A DNA stretch of 64,000 nt from Blautia sp. MSJ-9 (GTDB lineage Bacteria > Bacillota > Clostridia > Lachnospirales > Lachnospiraceae), in NCBI RefSeq assembly GCF_018919065.1, contig NZ_JAHLQG010000033.1, positions 21,545 to 85,544 on the forward strand. The letters are read 5' to 3'. The translations under genes were made by a program, and so were the position numbers. Numbering within the stretch: the first letter of the stretch is position 1; each line of letters starts with the position of its first letter. The notes under the pieces were generated by a model. The model was given only the letters and a program-made list of their open reading frames with translations. It had not been told where the DNA came from and made no database searches. Shown here piece after piece: positions 25,946 through 34,973 of this stretch.

Positions 25946-27172
25946 ATGAACAGAGAGTTAATGGAGGCGCTGGATATCCTTGAAAAGGAAAAAAATATCA
26001 GCAAAGATACACTGCTTGAAGCAATCGAGCAGTCTCTGATCCAGGCTTGCAAGAACCATTTTGGTAAAGCTGACAACGTACATGTGACCATTGATCCGGA
26101 AACATGTGACTTCGCAGTGTATGCCGACAGAAACATCGTAGAATATGTAGAAGATCCTGCAATGGAGATCTCGCTTGCAGATGCATTAAAGATCACATCC
26201 AGAGCTGAGATCGGCGCAATGGTACAGGTTCCGATCCAGTCCAAGGAATTCGGACGTATCGCAACACAGAATGCAAAGAACGTCATTCTGCAGAAGATCC
26301 GCGAGGAAGAGCGTAAGGTACTGTTTGACGAATACTATGGAAAAGAGAAAGAAGTAGTAACCGGTATCGTACAGCGTGTGATGGGCAAGAATGTAAGTAT
26401 CAACCTTGGTAAGGCAGATGCAGTATTAAGCGAGAACGAGCAGGTAAAAGGTGAGACTTTCGAGCCGACTGAGAGAATCAAAGTATATATCCTCGAAGTT
26501 AAGGATACACCGAAAGGACCACGTATCCTTGTATCCAGAACTCATCCGGGTCTTGTAAAACGTCTCTTCGAATCCGAAGTAGCAGAAGTAAAAGACGGAA
26601 CTGTTGAAATCAAGAGCATTGCCCGTGAGGCAGGTTCCCGTACAAAGATCGCTGTATGGAGCAACGATCCGGACGTAGATGCAGTAGGCGCATGCGTAGG
26701 TATGAACGGTGCCCGTGTCAATGCAGTAGTTGAGGAACTTCGCGGTGAGAAGATTGATATCATCAACTGGGATGAGAACCCGGCAATCCTGATCGAGAAT
26801 GCATTAAGCCCTGCAAAAGTTATCGCAGTTATGGCAGATCCTGATGAGAAGACAGCTTTAGTAGTTGTTCCTGATTATCAGCTTTCTCTTGCAATCGGTA
26901 AAGAAGGACAGAATGCACGTCTTGCGGCAAGACTTACTGGCTTCAAGATCGATATCAAGAGCGAGACTCAGGCAAAAGAGTCCGGTGATTTCTATGATTA
27001 TGATGACGAAGCAGAGGAAACAGAAGAGACTGCTTCTGAAGAAATTACAGATGCTGATGCAGATGATATTGAAACAGATGATGTTGAAACAGAAGATGCA
27101 GCAGAAGAGGTTCCTGTAGACGAAGAGTCTGAAGAAGTTCAGGAAGCAGAAGAGAATGAAGACGAAGAGTAA
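25946..27172 (+). CDS. nusA: Transcription termination/antitermination factor NusA
   Basis: 408 residues. N-terminal RNA polymerase-binding domain, S1 domain (about 130-200, GIVQRVMGKNVSINLG), then KH1 and KH2 (KIAVWSNDPDVDAVGACVG and LAIGKEGQNARLAARLTG). The last 55 or so residues are a Glu/Asp-rich tail that is probably disordered and replaces the acidic repeats found in E. coli. It binds RNA polymerase to promote pausing and hairpin-dependent termination. It overlaps ylxR by 17 bases. Confidence 0.97.
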   Translation: MNRELMEALDILEKEKNISKDTLLEAIEQSLIQACKNHFGKADNVHVTIDPETCDFAVYADRNIVEYVEDPAMEISLADALKITSRAEIGAMVQVPIQSKEFGRIATQNAKNVILQKIREEERKVLFDEYYGKEKEVVTGIVQRVMGKNVSINLGKADAVLSENEQVKGETFEPTERIKVYILEVKDTPKGPRILVSRTHPGLVKRLFESEVAEVKDGTVEIKSIAREAGSRTKIAVWSNDPDVDAVGACVGMNGARVNAVVEELRGEKIDIINWDENPAILIENALSPAKVIAVMADPDEKTALVVVPDYQLSLAIGKEGQNARLAARLTGFKIDIKSETQAKESGDFYDYDDEAEETEETASEEITDADADDIETDDVETEDAAEEVPVDEESEEVQEAEENEDEE

Positions 27173-27431
27173 GATTCCTATGCGCCAGTGTACCGGCTGC
27201 AGGGAAATGAAAAGCAAGAAAGAAATGATCAGAGTCCTTAAGACCACTGAAGATGAGATCGTACTTGACACTACCGGCAAGAAGAACGGCAGAGGCGCGT
27301 ATCTCTGCTTTTCCAGAGAATGTCTGGACAAAGCGATCAAGAATCACGGACTTGAGCGTTCTCTGAAGACTGCAGTTCCGGACGAAGTATATGAACGACT
27401 TAAAAAGGAGCTGGAAGATATTGAAAAATAA
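27156..27431 (+). CDS. ylxR: YlxR family RNA-binding protein (RnpM-type)
   Basis: 91 residues. The family signature is clear: RQCTGCREMKSKKEMIRV near the start and KKNGRGAYLC in the middle. The B. subtilis homologue has been reported to bind RNase P RNA and modulate the enzyme; rnpB is also in this window, 26 kb upstream. The start overlaps the nusA end, which suggests coupling. Confidence 0.92.
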   Translation: MKTKSKIPMRQCTGCREMKSKKEMIRVLKTTEDEIVLDTTGKKNGRGAYLCFSRECLDKAIKNHGLERSLKTAVPDEVYERLKKELEDIEK

Positions 27432-27720
27432 CAAAGTACTGTCGCTGATAGGGCTGGCTACCAAAGCGGGCAAGACCGTAAGCGGAGAATTTTCTACAGA
27501 GAAATCTGTCAAAACCGGAAAAGGACTGCTTGTGATCGTGGCTGAGGATGCCTCCGAGAATACAAAGAAGAAATTTCGGAACATGTGCAGTTTTTACGAA
27601 GTTCCGATCTACTTCCTCTCAGATAAAGAGAGTTTAGGCAGAGCAATGGGAAAGGAGTACCGTGCCTGTCTGGCTGTCCAGGATGAGAACTTTGCGAAAG
27701 CAATCATGAAGGAGGTATAG
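27421..27720 (+). CDS. ylxQ: L7Ae-family ribosomal-protein-like RNA-binding protein YlxQ
   Basis: About 99 residues of the L7Ae/L30e fold, whose members bind kink-turn RNA. Seen: KVLSLIGLATKAGKTVSGE at the N terminus and LLVIVAEDASENTKKKF in the centre. I chose the TTG at 27421 because aaaaggagc precedes it; the ATG at 27391 has no ribosome site and would overlap ylxR by 41 bases instead of 11. The true role is uncertain in all species. Confidence 0.85.
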   Translation: MKNNKVLSLIGLATKAGKTVSGEFSTEKSVKTGKGLLVIVAEDASENTKKKFRNMCSFYEVPIYFLSDKESLGRAMGKEYRACLAVQDENFAKAIMKEV

Positions 27721-27723
27721 CAA

Positions 27724-30561
27724 TTGTCTAAATTGCGGGTACATGAGCTGGCAGGAGAGCTTGGACGACAGAACAAAGAAGTAATCGAGTTTCTGAAATC
27801 CAGAGGTGTTGAAGTCAAGAGCCATATGAGTATGGTGGATGAGCCTCTGATTTCGGTGGTAAAAAATAGATTTTCAAATAATAACAGGGGAAAGGAGCAT
27901 ATTGCGAAATTGGATACTCCCAAGACAGAAGAAAAGGTTGTAACAGTAAAATCTGAAGGAGATAAAGCTGAAACACCTAAAAAGAAAAAAAATATTATCC
28001 GTGTTTACCATGCACAGAATGCAAGTGACGGAGGAAAAACAACAAGAAAGAAACCGGCAAAAGCCGAAGGCGAGAGAACAGGTGCGCCAAGAAATACAGA
28101 AGGAAAATCTTCTGATAACAGAACAGATGGTGACAGACCAAGAAGAAATAATGGAGACCGTTCCAATGCCGGTAACAGAAGACCGCAGGGAGACGGAAAC
28201 CGTCAGGGAAGATTCCAGGGCGAAGGCAGAGCTCAGGGCGATGGAAATCGTCAGGGCGGACGCTTCGGCAGTCAGGGAAGATCCCAGGGTGACGGTCAGG
28301 GACGCCAGGGTGGAAGACCACAGGGCGATGGAAATCGTCAGGGTGGACGTTTCGGCGGTCAGGGAAGATCCCAGGGTGATGGCCAGGGACGCCAGGGTGG
28401 AAGATTCCAGGGCGATGGAAATCGTCAGGGTGGACGTTTCGGCGGCCAGGGAAGATCTCAGGGCGATAACCGCCAGGGAGGCAGACCACAGGGTAATGGT
28501 CAGGGCCGTCCGGATGGAAACAGAAGTGAGGGACGTGACGGACGCTTCGGCGGCGGTCAGGGACGTCAGGGACAGCGCCAGAATACCAGAAAGAATGATG
28601 ATATGGTATTTGCACCGGAACTGACCAAGACTTCCAAAGACAGCAAGAGAGAGCGCGATAGAGAAAACAAGAATAAGAAGAAAGATTTCGATAAGAGCCA
28701 GAGCGGCGGACGCAGACCAAATCAGGGTGGATTCAACAAGAATTCCAGAATCCCGAAAGCTCTGCAGAAACCAACTCCACAGCCAAAACAGGAAGAGAAG
28801 AAACCTGAGGTTAAAGAAATCACACTTCCGGAAAAGATGACAATCCGTGAACTGGCAGAAGCAATGAAGATGCAGCCGTCAGTGATCGTTAAGAAACTCT
28901 TCATGGAAGGTATGATGGTTACTGTAAACCATGAGATCGACTTTGAGAAAGCTCAGGAGATCGCTCTGGATTACGATATCATCGCAGAAAAAGAAGAGAA
29001 AGTGGACGTCATCGAAGAACTCCTCAAAGAGGGCGAAGAAGACGAGAAAGATATGGTTCCGAGACCACCTGTAGTCTGTGTTATGGGTCATGTCGATCAT
29101 GGTAAAACATCTCTTCTGGATGCAATCCGTAAGACAAACGTAACACGCGGCGAGGCCGGCGGTATCACACAGCATATCGGTGCTTCTGTAGTAGAGGTTA
29201 ACGGTCAGAAGATCACATTCTTGGATACACCTGGACATGAAGCTTTTACAGCCATGCGTATGCGTGGTGCAAACTCCACAGATATCGCAGTTCTGGTCGT
29301 AGCAGCAGATGATGGTGTAATGCCTCAGACTGTAGAGGCTATCAGCCATGCAAAAGCAGCAGGTGTTGAGATCATCGTAGCCATCAATAAGATTGATAAA
29401 CCAAGTGCAAATATCGAACGTGTAAAACAGGAACTTTCCGAGTATGAACTGATTCCGGAAGACTGGGGCGGAAGCACAATCTTCGTTCCTGTATCTGCAC
29501 ATACAGGAGAAGGAATTGACACTCTTCTTGAGATGATCCTTCTTACAGCAGAAGTATGTGAACTTAAAGCAAACCCGAACCGTGAAGCAAGAGGTCTTGT
29601 AATTGAGGCTCAGCTTGATAAAGGTAAAGGTCCGGTTGCTACTATCCTTGTTCAGAAAGGTACTCTCCATGTAGGAGACTTCATTGCAGCAGGAGCATGT
29701 AATGGTAAAGTTCGTGCAATGATGGACGATAAAGGACGCAGAATTAAAGAAGCAGGTCCGTCTACTCCGGTAGAAATCCTCGGACTTGGTGATGTTCCGA
29801 ATGCAGGTGAGATTCTCCTTTCATTCGAGAGCGATAAAGAAGCGAAGAACTTCGCAGGTGCATTTGTATCTGAGAATAAGAACCGTCTTCTTGAAGAAAC
29901 TAAGGGCAAACTGTCTCTGGATAACCTCTTTGACCAGATTCAGGCAAGCGATCTGAAAGAGCTGCCGATCATCGTCAAAGCAGACGTACAGGGATCTGTA
30001 GAAGCCGTAAAACAGAGCTTAACAAAGCTTTCCAACGAAGAAGTAGTTGTAAAAGTAATCCATGGCGGTGTTGGTGCTGTCAATGAATCTGACGTAAGTC
30101 TTGCAGCTACATCTAACGCGATCATCATCGGATTTAACGTTCGTCCTGATGCAACAGCAAAACAGCTTGCTGAGCAGGAAGGTGTAGATCTTCGTCTGTA
30201 CAGAGTCATCTATCAGGCAATCGAAGATGTGGAAGCTGCCATGAAGGGTATGCTGGATCCTGTATTCGAGGAGAAAGTTATTGGTCATGCAGAAGTACGT
30301 CAGCTGTTCAAAGCATCCGGTGTTGGAACAATCGCAGGAAGCTATATCTTGGATGGTATCTTCCAGAGAAACTGCAAGGTTCGTATTTCCAGAGAAGGCG
30401 AGCAGATCTTCGAAGGCGAACTTGCATCCCTGAAGAGATTCAAAGACGATGTTAAGGAAGTTAAGGCAGGATACGAGTGTGGTCTTGTATTTGACGGATT
30501 TAACGATGTCAAGGAAGAAGATAAAGTAGAAGCTTATATCATGGTAGAAGTACCTAGATAG
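27724..30561 (+). CDS. infB: Translation initiation factor IF-2
   Basis: GTPase that brings fMet-tRNA to the 30S subunit. 945 residues. TTG start with aaggagg upstream. A first IF2_N module (1-55) is followed by a long low-complexity stretch (about 105-320) of Gly, Arg, Gln and Asp with [12 protein letters not shown] repeats, then a second IF2_N ([12 protein letters not shown]). The G domain has G1 GHVDHGKTS near residue 455, DTPGHEA and NKIDK. Domains II, III and IV follow ([13 protein letters not shown] near the end). The Arg/Gly repeat block is unusually long. The stop codon lies one base before an inverted-repeat element. Confidence 0.97.
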   Translation: MSKLRVHELAGELGRQNKEVIEFLKSRGVEVKSHMSMVDEPLISVVKNRFSNNNRGKEHIAKLDTPKTEEKVVTVKSEGDKAETPKKKKNIIRVYHAQNASDGGKTTRKKPAKAEGERTGAPRNTEGKSSDNRTDGDRPRRNNGDRSNAGNRRPQGDGNRQGRFQGEGRAQGDGNRQGGRFGSQGRSQGDGQGRQGGRPQGDGNRQGGRFGGQGRSQGDGQGRQGGRFQGDGNRQGGRFGGQGRSQGDNRQGGRPQGNGQGRPDGNRSEGRDGRFGGGQGRQGQRQNTRKNDDMVFAPELTKTSKDSKRERDRENKNKKKDFDKSQSGGRRPNQGGFNKNSRIPKALQKPTPQPKQEEKKPEVKEITLPEKMTIRELAEAMKMQPSVIVKKLFMEGMMVTVNHEIDFEKAQEIALDYDIIAEKEEKVDVIEELLKEGEEDEKDMVPRPPVVCVMGHVDHGKTSLLDAIRKTNVTRGEAGGITQHIGASVVEVNGQKITFLDTPGHEAFTAMRMRGANSTDIAVLVVAADDGVMPQTVEAISHAKAAGVEIIVAINKIDKPSANIERVKQELSEYELIPEDWGGSTIFVPVSAHTGEGIDTLLEMILLTAEVCELKANPNREARGLVIEAQLDKGKGPVATILVQKGTLHVGDFIAAGACNGKVRAMMDDKGRRIKEAGPSTPVEILGLGDVPNAGEILLSFESDKEAKNFAGAFVSENKNRLLEETKGKLSLDNLFDQIQASDLKELPIIVKADVQGSVEAVKQSLTKLSNEEVVVKVIHGGVGAVNESDVSLAATSNAIIIGFNVRPDATAKQLAEQEGVDLRLYRVIYQAIEDVEAAMKGMLDPVFEEKVIGHAEVRQLFKASGVGTIAGSYILDGIFQRNCKVRISREGEQIFEGELASLKRFKDDVKEVKAGYECGLVFDGFNDVKEEDKVEAYIMVEVPR
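28230..28510 (+). repeat. Imperfect tandem repeats encoding the Gly/Arg/Gln-rich IF-2 linker
   Basis: Recurring coding units of about 57-111 bp carrying the words ggacg(t/c)ttcggc and cagggtgatgg/gacgccagggtgg, translated as [12 protein letters not shown]. Similar enough at DNA level to allow slippage in whole codons. Confidence 0.75.
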
Positions 30562-30712
30562 TTACTGTTCACATACCACTATTCCGCGAGGTGTTTTGAC
30601 ATGAATATGTCAAAATCCCGAGACATACCGTGCGAATTTATGCGATTAGCATAAATTCTGTGCATCGCGGAGCGTTGTACTGTGAGCGGAGTGAACAGTA
30701 CCTAGATAGTTA
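30549..30712. mobile_element. Structured inverted-repeat element inserted after infB, with flanking duplication
   Basis: A 16-bp direct repeat agtacctagatagtta at 30549-30564 and 30697-30712 brackets the insert. Inside are terminal inverted repeats TACTGTTCAC (30563-30572) and GTGAACAGTA (30691-30700), then inner pairs tccgcga/tcgcgga and two perfect hairpins, ttttgacat-gaat-atgtcaaaa and gaatttatgc-gatta-gcataaattc. The first direct repeat includes the last codons and stop of infB. No protein is encoded. It resembles a MITE and folds as a branched structure. Confidence 0.75.
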
Positions 30713-30724
30713 ATGTAAATATGG

Positions 30725-30765
30725 GGTGCGCGATTCATGGTGTTACGGACAGCGTGACGCGCACC
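30725..30765 (+). promoter_or_regulatory. Hairpin in the infB-rbfA gap
   Basis: Arms ggtgcgcg (30725-30732) and cgcgcacc (30758-30765), followed by ttatttg as in the rimP leader. Probable RNA structure in the operon transcript. Confidence 0.5.
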
Positions 30766-30833
30766 TTATTTGTAACAGATATAATTTGATATTTGACACG
30801 GATGTTTCTGAGTCGTTGTTTGCTGTTTTTCAG

Positions 30834-30876
30834 GAGGTGTTTTGATAACATTACTGCGGAAGTGAACGGTAATGGT
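30834..30876. repeat. Degenerate remnant related to the inverted-repeat element
   Basis: gaggtgttttga (30834-30845) matches the element at 30588-30599 exactly. The following cattactg...gtgaacggtaatg is a decayed form of its terminal repeats. Confidence 0.4.
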
Positions 30877-30939
30877 TCGGAGATACAGACGCTGGAGTGA
30901 GAAAATCATTATTATATCTGAATATAGGAGTATATTAAA

Positions 30940-31332
30940 ATGAGAAAAAACAGTATTAAGAATACACGGATCAATGGAGAAGTTCAGAAAGAACTCAGCA
31001 CCATTATCCGCAACGAGATCAAGGACCCGCGTATTCATCCAATGACATCTGTCATGGCTGTAGAAGTGGCTCCTGATCTAAAAACATGTAAAGCATACAT
31101 CAGTGTGCTGGGAGAGAAAGAAGCAAAAGAGGCAACCATCAAAGGTCTCAAGAGTGCAGAAGGCTACATCAGACGCCAGCTTGCACGCAACTTAAATCTG
31201 AGAAACACACCGGAGATCCGTTTCATTCTGGACGAATCTATTGAATACGGCGTAAATATGTCCAAATTGATTGATGACGTTACAAAGAAAGACAACTCCC
31301 ACAGACAGGCTGAGGAGCAGGAAGAGATTTGA
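30940..31332 (+). CDS. rbfA: Ribosome-binding factor A
   Basis: 130 residues; late 30S maturation factor. KH-like fold with the family pattern NGEVQKELSTIIRNEIKDPR, then VEVAPDLKTCKAYISVLG and RFILDESIEYG. The ATG follows ataggag. It is separated from infB by about 380 bases holding the inverted-repeat element, and is followed after 12 bases by nrnA. Confidence 0.96.
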   Translation: MRKNSIKNTRINGEVQKELSTIIRNEIKDPRIHPMTSVMAVEVAPDLKTCKAYISVLGEKEAKEATIKGLKSAEGYIRRQLARNLNLRNTPEIRFILDESIEYGVNMSKLIDDVTKKDNSHRQAEEQEEI

Positions 31333-31344
31333 GAGGGTGAATGC

Positions 31345-32307
31345 ATGAAGAATATTTCGGAAATACTGGAAGGAGTAAAAACAGTGGGAATCGGCGGACA
31401 CATCCGTCCGGATGGTGACTGCGTTGGTTCCTGTATGGCATTGTATTTATATGTAAAAACCTATTATCCGGAAATTCAGGTAGATGTTTATCTGGATAAT
31501 CCGAAACCTGTTTTCGGACATATTGACTGTATGGATGAGATCAAAACAGAGCTGGACGGTGACAAAGAGTACGATCTTTTTGTTACCTGCGATGTAAGCG
31601 CCAGAGACAGACTTGCTCTTGCAGGTCCGTACTTCGACACTGCAAAAAAAACTGCCTGCATTGACCATCATATCAGCAATCCGGGATTTGCACAGACCAA
31701 TCACATCAGGGGCGAAGTAAGCTCTGCATGTGAGGTGCTCTATGGACTGCTTGATCCTGAGAAAGTAACCCGCACGATCGCTGTACCGATCTATACAGGA
31801 ATGGTTCATGATACAGGAGTATTTCAGTATTCCTCAACTTCACCGGAAACCATGCGTATCGCAGGTGAGCTGATGAAAACAGGATTCAATTTCAGCAAGA
31901 TCATTGATGAGTCTTTTTATCAGAAAACTTATGTTCAGAATCAGGTTATGGGACGTGTTCTCGCAGAAAGTATCCTGCTTCTGGATGGCAAATGCATTAT
32001 TGGATATCTTAAGAAAAAAGACATGGAATTCTACGGAGTAGAAGGCAAAGATCTGGATGGCATTGTCAGCCAGCTTCGCCTTACAGAAGGCGTAGAAGTT
32101 GCTATGTTCCTGTATGAACTGGAAACACAGTCCTTTAAGGTTTCCCTCCGTTCCAATGGCAAAGTCGATGTAAGCAAGATTGCGGTATATTTTGGCGGCG
32201 GCGGTCATATGAGAGCTGCAGGATGTGACCTGCAGGGATCTGTATATGATGTCATCAACAATGTGACAGAACAGATCTGCAAAGAGTTCCAGGAGTGCGA
32301 AGTCTGA
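31345..32307 (+). CDS. nrnA: DHH-family oligoribonuclease / pAp phosphatase
   Basis: Degrades nanoRNAs of a few nucleotides and, in B. subtilis, also 3'-phosphoadenosine 5'-phosphate. 320 residues. Metal motifs HIRPDGD, CDVSARDR and DHHISN in the DHH domain, then GGGGHMRAAG in the DHHA1 domain. Start with gagggtg upstream. Its stop codon overlaps the truB ATG (ATGA), so the two are coupled, in the usual rbfA-nrnA-truB order. Confidence 0.93.
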   Translation: MKNISEILEGVKTVGIGGHIRPDGDCVGSCMALYLYVKTYYPEIQVDVYLDNPKPVFGHIDCMDEIKTELDGDKEYDLFVTCDVSARDRLALAGPYFDTAKKTACIDHHISNPGFAQTNHIRGEVSSACEVLYGLLDPEKVTRTIAVPIYTGMVHDTGVFQYSSTSPETMRIAGELMKTGFNFSKIIDESFYQKTYVQNQVMGRVLAESILLLDGKCIIGYLKKKDMEFYGVEGKDLDGIVSQLRLTEGVEVAMFLYELETQSFKVSLRSNGKVDVSKIAVYFGGGGHMRAAGCDLQGSVYDVINNVTEQICKEFQECEV

Positions 32308-33191
32308 TGGATGGAGTAATTGTAATCCGCAAGGAAAAAGGTTTTACTTCTCATGATGTAGTAGCAAAGCTACGCGGCATTCTTCATATGAAGAAGATCG
32401 GACATACCGGAACTCTGGATCCGGACGCAGAGGGCGTACTCCCGGTGGCTCTGGGAAAAGCAACCCGTCTGGTGGATATGATCACGGATAAAGAGAAAAC
32501 ATACGAAGCAGTGATGCACCTGGGTGTTGTCACAGACACACAGGATATGAGCGGAACTGTACTTTCGCAGGCAGAAGAACTTCATGTCACAGAAGAGGAA
32601 CTGAGAGCTGCAATAGAGTCTTTCGTAGGAGATTACATGCAGATTCCTCCGATGTATTCCGCACTGAAAGTCAACGGAAAAAAACTCTATGAACTTGCCA
32701 GAGAAGGCAAGACCGTAGAGCGCAAACCAAGACCTGTACATTTCTATGAAATAGAGATTCTTGAGATTGCGCTGCCTCTTGTACGTTTCCGCGTGACCTG
32801 CAGCAAGGGAACCTATATCCGTACTTTGTGCCATGATATCGGAGAAAAACTTGGATGCGGAGCAGCAATGGAAACTCTTCTGCGCACAAAAGTAGGCAGA
32901 TTTACATTGGATGATGCCATTACTCTGGCACAGACAGAAGAAGCAGTGCAGAACGGTGAGATAGAAAGTAAGGTTCTCGGTATCGAGGAAATTCTTGCAG
33001 AATATCCGCGTGTATGCTGCACAAAAGAAGGCGACAGACTTCTGGCTAATGGAAATCCTCTTGTACAGGCACTGGTTGATGCAGAGGAGAAAGATGGATG
33101 GATTCGGATGTGCAACAGTGAAGGAATTTTTGCCGGAGTTTATCAGTGGGATGAAAAGAGAGACAGATATTTTCCTGTAAAAATGTTCTGA
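32307..33191 (+). CDS. truB: tRNA pseudouridine(55) synthase
   Basis: Makes pseudouridine 55 in the T-loop of tRNAs. 294 residues. GHTGTLDPDAEGVLP contains the catalytic Asp; CSKGTYIRTLCHDIG and the later PUA-like tail are also typical. The ATG at 32307 overlaps the nrnA stop and has caggag upstream; a GTG four codons earlier is less likely. Confidence 0.96.
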   Translation: MDGVIVIRKEKGFTSHDVVAKLRGILHMKKIGHTGTLDPDAEGVLPVALGKATRLVDMITDKEKTYEAVMHLGVVTDTQDMSGTVLSQAEELHVTEEELRAAIESFVGDYMQIPPMYSALKVNGKKLYELAREGKTVERKPRPVHFYEIEILEIALPLVRFRVTCSKGTYIRTLCHDIGEKLGCGAAMETLLRTKVGRFTLDDAITLAQTEEAVQNGEIESKVLGIEEILAEYPRVCCTKEGDRLLANGNPLVQALVDAEEKDGWIRMCNSEGIFAGVYQWDEKRDRYFPVKMF

Positions 33192-33304
33192 CCTGATTTA
33201 TGATCCGGTTATAGATAAAAGCAGATGATTTATCTGTCTGATGAAAGAATAAGATTGCTTGTTTTTTGCAATAGAAGAACAGTAATGTGGCTATAGGAGA
33301 CACG

Positions 33305-34204
33305 ATGGAATATTTAAGGATTGAGAATGATTTTCCCAGAATTTCACACAGTGCGGTAACACTTGGGAAGTTTGACGGCATACACCGCGGACATCAGAAA
33401 CTGGTCGAGAAAATTATTGAGCAGAAACAGGAAGGTGCACAGGCGGTTGTACTTGCACTTGGAACTGCCTCAAGAACAATCCTCACAAAGGAAGAGAGAT
33501 GCCGTGTTCTGGAAGAAATGGGAGTGGATGTGCTGTTAGAGTGCCCGCTCACAGAGAAAATACGGCACATGAAAGCAGAGAATTTTATAAAAGAAATATT
33601 GATAGGGGACCTGCAGGTCTCCTATGTGGCGGTTGGAGAGGATTTCCGCTTTGGCTATGAGCGGAAAGGAACTCCTGCCATGCTGAAAGAGTTTGGAAAG
33701 AGATATGGATTTCATACGGAAGTCCTGCCAAAAGAAATGGATGGACGCCGCAAGATCAGCAGCACATTTGTCAGAGAAGAACTGAACAGAGGAAACATGG
33801 AGAAATTCCATTACCTTATGGGAACAGACTTCTCAGTGGAAGGAATTGTCGAACACGGACGTGGAATGGGACACAAATATCTGCTCCCGACTACAAACCT
33901 GATCCCTCCGGTAGAGAAACTGATGCCGCCAAACGGTGTTTACATTACCGTTTCCCATTTCAAAGACAAAAGCTACCAGGGAATTACCAACGTAGGGCAT
34001 AAGCCTACAGTCGGCGGCGAGAAATTTATCGGTGTGGAGACATACCTTTTTGATTGCGACGAGAATCTGTATGGAGAATACTGCAAAGTAGATTTCAAAA
34101 AATTCCTCAGACCGGAGCAGAAGTTCTCTTCGCTGGAAGCACTGAAAGCACAGCTGGAGAGAGATGCGGATAAGGGAAAGGAATATTTTCAGCAGATTAA
34201 ATAG
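33305..34204 (+). CDS. ribF: Bifunctional riboflavin kinase / FAD synthetase
   Basis: Riboflavin to FMN to FAD. About 299 residues. The nucleotidyltransferase half has LGKFDGIHRGHQKL and ISSTFVREELNRGN; the kinase half has GRGMGHKYLLPTTNL and NGVYITV, with GITNVGHKPTVGG before the end. The ATG at 33305 has taggag upstream. There is no FMN riboswitch in the 110-base gap before it. Confidence 0.95.
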   Translation: MEYLRIENDFPRISHSAVTLGKFDGIHRGHQKLVEKIIEQKQEGAQAVVLALGTASRTILTKEERCRVLEEMGVDVLLECPLTEKIRHMKAENFIKEILIGDLQVSYVAVGEDFRFGYERKGTPAMLKEFGKRYGFHTEVLPKEMDGRRKISSTFVREELNRGNMEKFHYLMGTDFSVEGIVEHGRGMGHKYLLPTTNLIPPVEKLMPPNGVYITVSHFKDKSYQGITNVGHKPTVGGEKFIGVETYLFDCDENLYGEYCKVDFKKFLRPEQKFSSLEALKAQLERDADKGKEYFQQIK

Positions 34205-34246
34205 TTTGCGCTATTTAATTTTGTTGGAAGTTTGTAAAAAAAGAGG

Positions 34247-34275
34247 TTTACACGCCAAGGGCAATGTGCTATACT
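34247..34275 (+). promoter_or_regulatory. rpsO promoter
   Basis: TTTACA (34247-34252), 17-bp spacer, TATACT (34270-34275), giving a leader of about 100 nt. In other bacteria S15 binds its own leader; no known fold is assigned here. Confidence 0.75.
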
Positions 34276-34380
34276 AACCAAGATGAATTTAGCCCATGTT
34301 CAGGGACAGGACACTCCGACCATCTCTTAATATGTGGCGGTCAATCAACAATAATTATAAGAATATAGGAGGAAATCACA

Positions 34381-34647
34381 ATGATTTCAAAAGAAAAGAA
34401 AGCAGCAATCATGAAAGAATATGCAAGAACTGAAGGAGATACAGGATCACCGGAAGTACAGGTAGCAGTTCTTACAGCAAGAATTCAGGAACTTACAGAG
34501 CATTTACAGAGCAACCATAAAGATCATCACTCCAGACGTGGTCTTCTGAAAATGGTAGGTCAGAGACGTGGACTGTTAGCTTACCTGAAGAAAACAGACA
34601 TCGAAAGATACCGTGCACTGATTGAAAAATTAGGCTTAAGAAAATAA
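34381..34647 (+). CDS. rpsO: 30S ribosomal protein S15
   Basis: 88 residues, normal length; binds 16S rRNA early in 30S assembly. Contains [35 protein letters not shown] and [11 protein letters not shown]. Strong ataggagg start signal. Own promoter and strong terminator. Confidence 0.98.
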   Translation: MISKEKKAAIMKEYARTEGDTGSPEVQVAVLTARIQELTEHLQSNHKDHHSRRGLLKMVGQRRGLLAYLKKTDIERYRALIEKLGLRK

Positions 34648-34666
34648 TAGCCTTTTAGTATGCGGA

Positions 34667-34697
34667 AGGGGGCGGATTTCCATCCGCCTCCCTTTTT
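34667..34697 (+). terminator. rpsO terminator
   Basis: Arms agggggcggat (34667-34677) and atccgcctccct (34682-34693), then ttttt. Confidence 0.9.
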
Positions 34698-34754
34698 ATG
34701 TAAGTTAAATTGTTGTTCTGGATGTGCCTGCATATTCAGAAACTGCGCAATGTG

Positions 34755-34876
34755 ACAGGAGTTATTTCCGAGACTACTGAAAAGATTATTTTAGAATTAG
34801 ATAACTGGAGAAGCAGAATGCGGATCAGACATGTTTTATCTGAAAAGTAGTTTTTTCAGTTGTTTCGGACTCCTGT
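34755..34876 (+). promoter_or_regulatory. Long inverted repeat in the pnp leader region
   Basis: Interrupted complementary arms: acaggagt / actcctgt (34755-34762 and 34869-34876), tccga / tcgga, and actgaaaa / ttttcagt. Together they make an imperfect hairpin of about 120 nt, 100 bases before pnp. In E. coli a leader hairpin cut by RNase III lets PNPase repress itself. Confidence 0.5.
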
Positions 34877-34973
34877 TTTATAAGTAATGATTTCATGAAA
34901 AGCCCCAATGATAATGTGGGCAGTTTTGCAAAGTAATATAACAACTCAAATATGAAAAAAGGAGAATGAACGT

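Noticed and set aside
28230..28510. CRISPR or non-coding repeat array
   Set aside because: The repeats are whole-codon and lie inside the open infB frame.
33192..33304. FMN riboswitch before ribF
   Set aside because: The gap is only about 110 bases and holds none of the conserved FMN-element blocks.
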